Shown in pieces: positions 8,931 through 15,746 of a DNA stretch of 24,218 nt. Numbering within the stretch: position 1 is the stretch's first letter; each line of letters opens with the position of its first letter. The translations under genes and the position numbers were made by a program. Location: assembly GCA_040182905.1 (NCBI GenBank), contig JARQWU010000160.1, forward strand, positions 1 through 24,218. The letters run 5' to 3'. The DNA is from Barthelona sp. PAP020. Taxonomy: Eukaryota > Metamonada: BaSk clade. A model generated the notes under the pieces. The model made no database searches. It was not told where the DNA came from and worked only from the letters and a program-made list of their open reading frames with translations.

Positions 8931-9278
8931 AATTCTTTTGAAGAACTTATTTCATTACATTTGGTGAGAATTGTCTCATTTATAATTGATGAAGTTCAGG
9001 CCTGGCAGCATTTAGGAATGTATGGGCAAAAGTGTTCGCAGCAAAGCGGACGGATTTCACGTAAAAGACCATATAAATGTGTTTAAGGTTTCTTCTTGCA
9101 ATTTCTGATATTAATAGATATCAAAATTGAAAGTGAAATAACAACAAAGAATCAAATGATTCAGGGTAATAAGGATGCAAGTGTGCATAGCAGGTTAACA
9201 AGGAATTACAAGGGTTCATCAAGGAAACCCAAAGAAGAACAATCAAAATTTGTGGGCAAGAAGGGAAAAGATTATTAA
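8931..9278 (+). pseudogene. Decayed GC-richer coding relic
   Basis: From 8931 to 9086 a 51-codon frame with no usable start reads NSFEELISLHLVRIV, FIIDEVQAWQHLGMYGQK and RISRKRPYK before TAA. From about 9000 to 9062 the DNA is close to half G+C, well above its surroundings. A second stretch in another frame, about 9117-9278, is Lys/Arg/Gln-rich (KGSSRKPKEEQSKFVGKKGK). The composition and protein-like character suggest remains of a gene, perhaps from a mobile element, broken by a stop and a frame change. I do not recognise the family, and chance open frames are possible. Confidence 0.3.
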
Positions 9279-9415
9279 ACTTTTGTTTAGATAATCGCCC
9301 CATCCACACCTAAAGTATTTCTTTTTTTTTTTAAGAGTGTTCTGAACCATCCACGCAAAACGACTCAGTTGCAAGTTCCCCCAAACCTTAACCGAGAACA
9401 ATAAAGATCTTTATA

Positions 9416-9570
9416 AACATTTATTATCATTGTTGTGTGAAATGAAACGAATTTATTTCCAAGCCAAGAAGCACTGTGGTATGATTGCATAAAAAAGATT
9501 GATGTTTATTTGGTTAAAGGCTTTCAAGGCCCGATTGATCTGTTGAAAAACTTTAGATTTTCTAAGGTAA
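9416..9570 (-). repeat. Diverged repeat, copy B
   Basis: This is the partner of 8371-8525. On the minus strand a frame without ATG (9659-9453) reads through this copy and contains INRALKAFNQININLFYAI and ends CFLAWK before a stop. Copy A has the same INR..KAFN.IN skeleton, interrupted by stops. This copy lies inside the inverted-repeat pair 9342-9813, which copy A appears to lack. Confidence 0.55.
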
Positions 9571-9743
9571 AGTTTAAACTTAAAAATTTTGCTTTTGCAA
9601 AAATACAAAAGAATAGTATTGAAGAATTTCTCCGAAATTCTCCTACTTGATTGTTCCAATTACATTTCAGTCCCTCAATTCCCCTCCAGGGATTTTGACT
9701 GAAATTTGCTAGAATGAGTTTATTAGATATTTATGAGGTATGA

Positions 9744-9760
9744 GTTGTTCAGTGAACAAC
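9744..9760. repeat. Perfect 7-bp hairpin with 3-base loop
   Basis: GTTGTTC (9744-9750), loop AGT, GAACAAC (9754-9760). It sits just inside the right arm of the inverted-repeat pair. It may be part of the ends of that element or a cruciform-forming site. Confidence 0.5.
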
Positions 9761-10176
9761 GAAACGAGTTAGCTTAAGGTTTGGGGAAAACTCACGTGGA
9801 TTCAGATGCCCGAGTAACTTAAAAAATTGGACCTAAAGGTGGTCAAGAAACAACAAATAAAGGAAGTGATATTTGATGACCTCTTTATATCTCCAATAAA
9901 TTCCGTTCATTGAGCATGAACTTCCATATTTCTGAGTTTACCTTCTTTGTAAATAAATATGGTTGTTGTTTTACAACTGGACTAAATTTTGGATAAAGGT
10001 TTTGAATTGACCCATAAAGAAAACACCATTTTGATTACACAATTTTAAAAGAAACTTTTCTCAGTTACAACAGCTTAAATTTCTTTCAATAGCTTAACTT
10101 TTATTAAGTATCATTTTTACAGCAGCATATGGACTTGTACACTACCAAAAGTAACAAACAAACAAGCAAATTGTAT

Positions 10177-10201
10177 AATTTAATTTAATTTAATTTAATT
10201 T
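10177..10201. repeat. AATTT microsatellite, five units
   Basis: Five perfect tandem copies of AATTT, followed by more T-rich sequence. It is a simple repeat with probable slippage variation and no further function visible. Confidence 0.85.
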
Positions 10202-10452
10202 TTTAATTTTTTCTTTTTTGAATATATTTAATTCTACATGCTCATGACTTTTCTTGTGTTCTTTTCTTTTCATTTTTGGAATTTACAAGGTGATAATTTG
10301 TTTTTATTGTCATATTGTTTGATTCCTCGTAAAAATATTTTTAGTTTTATTATTAGGGCTTTGATTCAATTCAAAAACAGATTTTTTGGTTGAATTTATT
10401 GTGAATAAACAAGCGTCTCAACTTTTGCTGGTTATTATTATTTTCTCTTTTG

Positions 10453-11493
10453 ATGACAGATATTTTTGAATTTAAATTAGTTTTAAACACATCAAATATA
10501 TTTAACTATTTGAATTTTTTTGAATTTTTGTCTGATGATGGAAGTAATTTGTCTTTTGAAGAAGAAAATATCCAGTTTATCAATTGTTTTGAGTTTTGTT
10601 TAAAACTTGACAATGGAAATATTATTGGAATTTACGAGGACCGATTATATTCAAATGGTATTGCTTTGAGAGAAGGTTATGACGGGTTTTCAGTTTTTGA
10701 GTGGAATGGGAAGTTGTTTTTTGTTAAAGATAATTGTCTTTACAAAAAAATTGATAATGATCCAATATGTACGTTTGATTCTTCAATAATTTCATTTGAA
10801 AAAAAAGTATTTTTGACAAAGAACTTTATTTATGAAGCTGTGGATGATAATTTCCAAAATTTTGTACAAACAAAACATTTTATTAGTGTCCCTCGGAAAG
10901 TGATAACCGCTGAAAATGATGTCTTTGTTTTTGGTGATTCACCCATTGTATTATCTAGTTTGGAACAGAAGACTGTTAGTGGAAGTAATATAAAAGCTCT
11001 ATTAAATGATATCCAATCTGAAATTCAAAAATATTACTCACATCGGTCCTTTCCGCAAATATTCTCCAAAGAATATGGAGTGATTGCTGATTTTATCTTT
11101 GATGAAACCGTTTTGGAGTCACTATTGACTGTTAAATATGTTTGTTATGATGATGTCAACAAATTAATTTTTTTTGGAGAGGAAGCTTCGATATTTTTTG
11201 TAATAAATATGAAGCAGAAAAGAATTAAACAAATAAATTTTAAAAGTAATGAAATTATTCGAATTATCAAAAAATCAGGAACAAATATATTAATGTTTGT
11301 TGGTGATGTTGAGAATGGAAGTCTCTTTCAAGTAAAATTGCAACAACCAGAAAAGAATATTAAAAACAGATTTTATGAAAGACTTTTGCGAGGAATAGAC
11401 AAAAATTCAATGGATATCACAACACAAAATCTTTCAATAATGTTGAACAATCATCTTGAAATTATGAATCAAATTTTGATTGATTCACAGTAA
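10453..11493 (+). CDS. Hypothetical beta-rich protein
   Basis: Encodes 346 residues. A TTG lies one codon upstream; the ATG at 10453 is the first usable start. Residues 1-260 are dominated by short alternating hydrophobic/aromatic strands separated by Asn/Asp/Gly turns (for example NIIGIYEDRLYSNGIAL, WNGKLFFVKDNCLYKKI), with about 8-10 such repeats. This would suit a beta-propeller-like fold, but no WD or Kelch signature is visible. The last 70 residues are more helical. There is no signal peptide or membrane helix. No family is recognised. It converges on the katanin-like gene. Confidence 0.8.
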   Translation: MTDIFEFKLVLNTSNIFNYLNFFEFLSDDGSNLSFEEENIQFINCFEFCLKLDNGNIIGIYEDRLYSNGIALREGYDGFSVFEWNGKLFFVKDNCLYKKIDNDPICTFDSSIISFEKKVFLTKNFIYEAVDDNFQNFVQTKHFISVPRKVITAENDVFVFGDSPIVLSSLEQKTVSGSNIKALLNDIQSEIQKYYSHRSFPQIFSKEYGVIADFIFDETVLESLLTVKYVCYDDVNKLIFFGEEASIFFVINMKQKRIKQINFKSNEIIRIIKKSGTNILMFVGDVENGSLFQVKLQQPEKNIKNRFYERLLRGIDKNSMDITTQNLSIMLNNHLEIMNQILIDSQ

Positions 11494-11593
11494 TGGTTTC
11501 AAAAATTTTCACAAGAATATCAAAATAAAGGGAATAAAATAACTTTTTATATTTGTTGTTTTCATTAAAAAAAAAAAAAAACTTAGAAACTCA

Positions 11594-11616
11594 ACTATCA
11601 CATGACAGTTGATAGT
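11594..11616. terminator. Hairpin between convergent genes
   Basis: ACTATCA (11594-11600) and TGATAGT (11610-11616) form a perfect 7-bp stem with a 9-base loop in the 175-base gap between two convergent gene ends, next to an A run at about 11567-11581. It could mark a shared transcript 3' end. This is an inference from position only, since eukaryotic 3' ends do not need hairpins. Confidence 0.3.
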
Positions 11617-11668
11617 GAATTGTGAACAAAAACCAAATCTTGGTTAACCCATCAAAATGAAATAACCA

Positions 11669-13108
11669 TCAACTAGAGCCAAATTGTTTTGCAAATTTCT
11701 CATAAGCACCAGATTCCAAATATTGAGTGGCTGTACTTTTGGTTTTTTCAAGTGCAGATTTCAGGTCTTGAGAGCATATCTTTCCCAAAGTCATGTTTGG
11801 CGCAATTCCACAATCAATTAATCTTCTTAATGGTTGCATTGCAGCTTCTTTTGCCAAAGTTTTTAAATCAGAGCCTGAATATCCTTCAGTATTTTTAGCC
11901 AATGTATACAAGTGAGCAGCAGCCTCAGTGTCTAACCGATCATCAAAAAGATTACAAAGAATATCATATCTGGCCTCCTCATTTGGCAATCCAACATGAA
12001 CACGTTTTTCCAAACGTCTAAGCAATGCAGGGTCTAAAGAAAATGGATGATTTGATGCAACTAGAACAAAAATATAAGCATCTGATGCTTCGAGCCCATC
12101 TAATTGAACTAATAATTCAGATCTCATTCTTTTAGAAGCTTCATGCTGATCACTTTGTCTAGATGACAATATCATATCAATTTCATCAAGAAAAATTGTT
12201 GAAGGGGCATAATACTTTGCTAAATCAAACAAGATTCGAACCAACTTTTCACTGTCTCCTCGCCATTTTGAAATAAGAGTGGACGCTTTGATATTAAAAA
12301 AAGTGGTTTGACATTCACTAGCCACTGCTTTTGCTAACATAGTCTTTCCAGTTCCTGGCGGACCATATAATAAAACCCCTTTCCAAGGAGACAACAATCC
12401 ACTAAATAATTGAGGATATCTCATTGGAAGAACACATCCTTCTAACACCAATCTTTTTGCGTCATCCAACCCACATATGTTTGAAAATTTAACACTGGGA
12501 TTGTGCAACACAATTTCTGCCAAAATGTTTCTAGCATACTCTTGGTATTCTGCCGATGCACCGATGACAAAATCCGGTAAACCAGGTTTAATTTTCATTT
12601 CTTCATTGGAAGAATCAAGTCGAGACATTTTTTTGGTGTTGACATTCTTTACAGTTGTTCCTGAAACACTTAAATCTGGTAATTCTTCCACACTACTACC
12701 ATTTAATGGTGGTTTTTGATTACCTTCAGTTTTAGCTTCAGATCTTTTTTCCTTATTTCGACTGTTTGATTTCCTAGGAAGTGAATTCGAACGTTTTCTA
12801 CTAGAAAGAACCGGATCTTTCTCTTCATTATTTTTTTTAAACAATATTGGAAATCGCCCAGTTGTCGATTCAAAAGAATTTTGATAGGAATTAATGATGG
12901 AATCTAAATCAACATTATCAGCAGGTTGAAAGGTGGTCAAATCGATATTAGACTCTTTTTCCAAACATTTTAAGCTGTCAATATAACCATTTTCTAACAA
13001 AAAACTTTGAATTAATACAATTGCTCCTTTTTTTCGTTGTTTGTCTCTTTTGTCCACAATATCCTTTGCTTTGCTATTTCTGTTAATTGCAGTTAAATTA
13101 AGTGACAT
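11669..13108 (-). CDS. KATNAL2: Katanin p60-like AAA ATPase, KATNAL2 type
   Basis: Encodes 479 residues. The frame extends upstream only from a TTG through a poly-Phe stretch, so the ATG at 13108 is chosen. A LisH motif spans about 27-60 (VLIQSFLLENGYIDSLKCLEKES), followed by FQPADNVDLDSIINSYQNSF, which matches the region after LisH in katanin p60 subunit A-like 2. A Ser/Lys/Asn-rich linker leads to the AAA domain: Walker A GPPGTGKT at 249-256, pore segment SKWRGDSEK, Walker B IFLDEID at 305-311, sensor-1 Asn in VLVASNHP, arginine fingers in RRLEKR at 364-369, and a VPS4/katanin-like C-terminal helix. All ATPase residues look intact. Katanins sever microtubules as hexamers; KATNAL2 homologues act at basal bodies, flagella and spindles. 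It is divergent from the next gene across 44 bases. Confidence 0.93.
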   Translation of the reverse strand: MSLNLTAINRNSKAKDIVDKRDKQRKKGAIVLIQSFLLENGYIDSLKCLEKESNIDLTTFQPADNVDLDSIINSYQNSFESTTGRFPILFKKNNEEKDPVLSSRKRSNSLPRKSNSRNKEKRSEAKTEGNQKPPLNGSSVEELPDLSVSGTTVKNVNTKKMSRLDSSNEEMKIKPGLPDFVIGASAEYQEYARNILAEIVLHNPSVKFSNICGLDDAKRLVLEGCVLPMRYPQLFSGLLSPWKGVLLYGPPGTGKTMLAKAVASECQTTFFNIKASTLISKWRGDSEKLVRILFDLAKYYAPSTIFLDEIDMILSSRQSDQHEASKRMRSELLVQLDGLEASDAYIFVLVASNHPFSLDPALLRRLEKRVHVGLPNEEARYDILCNLFDDRLDTEAAAHLYTLAKNTEGYSGSDLKTLAKEAAMQPLRRLIDCGIAPNMTLGKICSQDLKSALEKTKSTATQYLESGAYEKFAKQFGSS

Positions 13109-13152
13109 AGAAATAAAAAAAAAAAAAAGAAACAAGTAGTTCTTTTTGGTTT
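13109..13152. promoter_or_regulatory. Compact divergent promoter (44 bp)
   Basis: This spacer lies between the starts of the katanin-like gene (minus) and the Ser/Asn-rich protein (plus). It contains an A run at 13114-13128. No CATT motif is found inside it; the closest TCATA on the minus strand lies in the opposite gene's first codons. Leaders here must be very short or overlap the neighbouring coding sequence. Confidence 0.45.
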
Positions 13153-14682
13153 ATGAATGAATTTGTTGTATTGAATTCATATGAATTATATTTCGAATTT
13201 TGGGCAAATGGTTGTATATTTTCCTCTACTCCACAGGGTTCATTCAACAATTTTAAAGATTTAATTTATTCCACAGAATTTGAATTTGTTGATTGTCAAA
13301 TTGATCATTATTTATTATTTGATGTTCAGAATGATTCATGTAAGATTTATAAAATGAATCAACCTTTATATCCAATTGTTCAGGCATGGTTTCAACATGG
13401 TTATGGTGAAAAACCACCATTGTTTTATTTATTATCTCATGATGATATATTATATGCAATAAATAATAAATTTTATCAAAAATATTCAAATTGCAGGATG
13501 AAATTTCCTTTTCTAGATTGGATTCCAAGGTATTCTCTTTTCACAAATAATTTTACTCCCATTAAGTCAATTTTTTGGAGTTTTATTCAATCGTCAAAAT
13601 TGAATGTGGATATATTAGATTTTCAAGATAATGTTATTGGAAGTGGATTATTTTGTTATAATAGCATGAATAATGATTTAAAATACTGTGTTTGTTTGTA
13701 TTCAAATGATAAAATTCTCGAAACTAAATCATCCAATTGTTTATCTGTTGATTCTGGAACGTTTTTATTCTTTTATGTTTCAAAGAAGCCTGAAATTGAT
13801 GATCAATCCTTAATTTTAGTTTCTAGGTTCAAATTGAGACTTAGATGGTCAAAAAAATATGCTAAAAATAACAATTCTGTTTTTGAAAATTTTTTTAATG
13901 AGTTTACTGATGGTTTTTTTCCTCCTGTATCATTTAACAGTAAGTTGTCATCATTAATAGAATCAGATTTGCTACTTGAACAACAGCTTGATAATTTGGC
14001 AGAAATTTCGCATTTTTCAGGTCACAGCAATTTAAAAAATTCTGTTCAATCTGTTCAATTATCTGATCAAATTCTTCGTTCAAACTTTACAACAAATTTT
14101 GATGCCAAAACTTCATCAAATAGTATTTCTGTTCTGGATGTTGGTTCATCATCATCAGAAACTTTTCCACAGAATTCCAATAATATTAATGATGAAATCA
14201 TGGAAAGCAATCAACCAATTAACTTTCAACACAATTTTGAAACTTTGCCAAAGTTTGATCCTCTTCACAAATGTTCAAAAGATTTGGAAAGTCAAAACCA
14301 TTTTTCTCAACAAATTTATAACACATTTGATGATTCTCTTGAGTTAGAAAAGAATCAAAATCTCTCTTGTGATTTTCCTCCTCATTCTCAGCAAGTTCAG
14401 AATTTTGATAAAATTAATTTTTTTTCATCAGACTCTTCTTTTGACACTTTAATCTCTGTCAATGTCAAACAAAATATGAAAGAGCCTATACCCATTGTTT
14501 CAACAGATAACACCATACATTCCATGTCAGAAAATTATCCAATCACCTCTGATTCTTTTTGCAACGAATTGTTTGGAAAAGCCACTTTACCTACACCTTA
14601 TATTAAGAAAAATGTTGTCTTTGAATCTGTTGAACTGGTTCATTCATTTTCTTCTCATCATAATTTTTCCCTGTCGCGATAA
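13153..14682 (+). CDS. Hypothetical protein with Ser/Asn/Gln-rich tail
   Basis: Encodes 509 residues from ATG to TAA. Residues 1-245 are Phe/Tyr/Trp-rich and look like a folded beta-rich domain (FVVLNSYELYFEFWANG, HYLLFDVQNDSCKIYK). Residues about 270-509 are low-complexity Ser, Asn, Gln, His and Asp, with no hydrophobic core, and are probably disordered. There is no signal peptide, membrane helix or recognised motif. A shared promoter with the katanin-like gene could mean co-expression, but divergent spacing is tight throughout this window, so this is weak. The RBM42-like gene follows on the same strand after 109 bases. Confidence 0.8.
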   Translation: MNEFVVLNSYELYFEFWANGCIFSSTPQGSFNNFKDLIYSTEFEFVDCQIDHYLLFDVQNDSCKIYKMNQPLYPIVQAWFQHGYGEKPPLFYLLSHDDILYAINNKFYQKYSNCRMKFPFLDWIPRYSLFTNNFTPIKSIFWSFIQSSKLNVDILDFQDNVIGSGLFCYNSMNNDLKYCVCLYSNDKILETKSSNCLSVDSGTFLFFYVSKKPEIDDQSLILVSRFKLRLRWSKKYAKNNNSVFENFFNEFTDGFFPPVSFNSKLSSLIESDLLLEQQLDNLAEISHFSGHSNLKNSVQSVQLSDQILRSNFTTNFDAKTSSNSISVLDVGSSSSETFPQNSNNINDEIMESNQPINFQHNFETLPKFDPLHKCSKDLESQNHFSQQIYNTFDDSLELEKNQNLSCDFPPHSQQVQNFDKINFFSSDSSFDTLISVNVKQNMKEPIPIVSTDNTIHSMSENYPITSDSFCNELFGKATLPTPYIKKNVVFESVELVHSFSSHHNFSLSR

Positions 14683-14791
14683 TTGTTTTTTTTTCTTTAC
14701 AATTCTTTTTTTAGCCTTTATTGTAATTTAAAAACATGTTTTTATCTCAAATGTAAATAATTTTTTTTTCGTTTTTTTCTGTTTTATTGTT

Positions 14792-15325
14792 ATGGATGAT
14801 TTGCTTGCTGAATTTACTGCTGAACTTGATCAGAAATTAGCAAATTTTTCACAGTTTTCAGGAGAAAATTGCAAAAAAGAACCAGTTTTAGAAGAAAATG
14901 AAAATGGAAAAAGAACTCAAATAAAATCCGAGAATGTCAGAAAACCAAAAAATGTCTCTTCTGTGAAGGTGAAGGCAAGTACCAATCCTGTTATTATTAA
15001 AAAAATGTCAAAAAAAGCTCAATATCGTCATAAAGGTAAAGAACATTGGGTTGATTCATCAATGCTCGATTGGCCATCTAATGATCATCGTTTGTTTATT
15101 GGGAATTTGGGTAATGATGTGTCGGAAGAGTATTTGAAAACTCTTTTTTCTTCTTTCTCATCATTTCAAAAAACTAAATTAATTCATGGAAAGAAGGGAA
15201 GTCGCCATGGAGGTTATGCTTTTGTTTCTTTTTTGGATCCCAATGATTTTTTGAGAGCATGGGATACATTCAATGGAAAACATATTGGCAACAATATTGT
15301 TTCAATAAAAAGAGCCAAAAAATAG
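14792..15325 (+). CDS. RBM42: RRM protein, RBM42 type
   Basis: Encodes 177 residues, ending in TAG. The N-terminal 70 residues are charged and disordered. A conserved lead-in at about 74-98 (YRHKGKEHWVDSSMLDWPSNDH) precedes an RRM at 99-177, with RNP2 LFIGNL at 101-106 and RNP1 GGYAFVSF at 140-147. The order 'W.D..L..W...D.R.F.G.LG..V....L...F..F......', the FLDPNDFLRAW segment and the NGK.IG terminal strand match RBM42, a U4/U6.U5 tri-snRNP-associated splicing factor. It is much shorter than animal RBM42 (about 480 residues); only the conserved C-terminal part is present. Its presence implies a working spliceosome even though no introns are visible here. Confidence 0.88.
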   Translation: MDDLLAEFTAELDQKLANFSQFSGENCKKEPVLEENENGKRTQIKSENVRKPKNVSSVKVKASTNPVIIKKMSKKAQYRHKGKEHWVDSSMLDWPSNDHRLFIGNLGNDVSEEYLKTLFSSFSSFQKTKLIHGKKGSRHGGYAFVSFLDPNDFLRAWDTFNGKHIGNNIVSIKRAKK

Positions 15326-15746
15326 TTTGTTTTTGTGTTTCATGTGGCAAACACATTCATCAAAATTTCTGCTTTTCTTTAAGTGTTTAAAATTTTTTTA
15401 AAGTATTGTTTAGTCTTTGAAATTCTTTGAATTTTGAATACACTTCATTTATTGTCCATTTTAACTTGGAAGATGATTTGATATGATTAGAAAGGAATTA
15501 TCAAGATAAATCTTTTTTTTTTCTTTTTTTTTTTCTGCTGAACTTTTTCTGAAACTTTGTAAAATTGTAACCAGTAGATAAAATGGTCAATTACTAGCAA
15601 ATGTTAATCCTCTTGATGTTTGGTGATCCGAAATTTTCCTTGAAATATCTCAATTTACTTTCGAAATAGAATTCTCACAAAGTGCACCCAAATACCCAAA
15701 TTTCTTTCCCAAAAGCAAAACCAATAAAAAAAAAGATGATGATTGT
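15326..15746. other. Convergent intergenic region
   Basis: This 421-base gap lies between the ends of the RBM42-like and amylase genes. It contains a long T-rich tract at about 15512-15535 and otherwise AT-rich sequence expected of two 3' untranslated regions. No further gene, RNA or repeat is seen. Confidence 0.5.

Larger units (their letters stand above)
9342..9813. repeat. Imperfect inverted-repeat pair bounding about 470 bp
   Basis: The arm at 9373-9391 (ending CCCCAAACCTTAA) is the near reverse complement of 9774-9792 (TTAAGGTTTGGGG). Allowing a gap, the similarity continues outward: CTGAA...TCCACG at 9342-9354 pairs with CGTGGATTCAG at about 9795-9805. The enclosed DNA includes repeat copy B. 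The arrangement looks like eroded terminal inverted repeats of a small DNA transposon or MITE. No transposase is inside, and target-site duplications were not identified. Confidence 0.45.
8013..10452. other. 2.4 kb gene-poor island
   Basis: No intact gene is visible. The stretch contains two diverged repeat copies, an inverted-repeat pair, a perfect short hairpin, a GC-richer decayed frame and an AATTT microsatellite, each listed separately. The rest (8013-8370, 8526-8930, 9814-10176 and 10202-10452) is AT-rich with frequent stops in all frames. I see no tRNA-like or rRNA-like sequence. Confidence 0.6.

Noticed and set aside
9121-9309. Minus-strand 62-codon frame MWMGRLSKQKF...
   Set aside because: It is antisense to the GC-richer relic and has no recognisable features or upstream signal.
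8013-10452. tRNA or other classical RNA gene in the gene-poor island
   Set aside because: No GGTTC-A/G-A-type T-arm with paired stems was found; only repeats and hairpins were supported.
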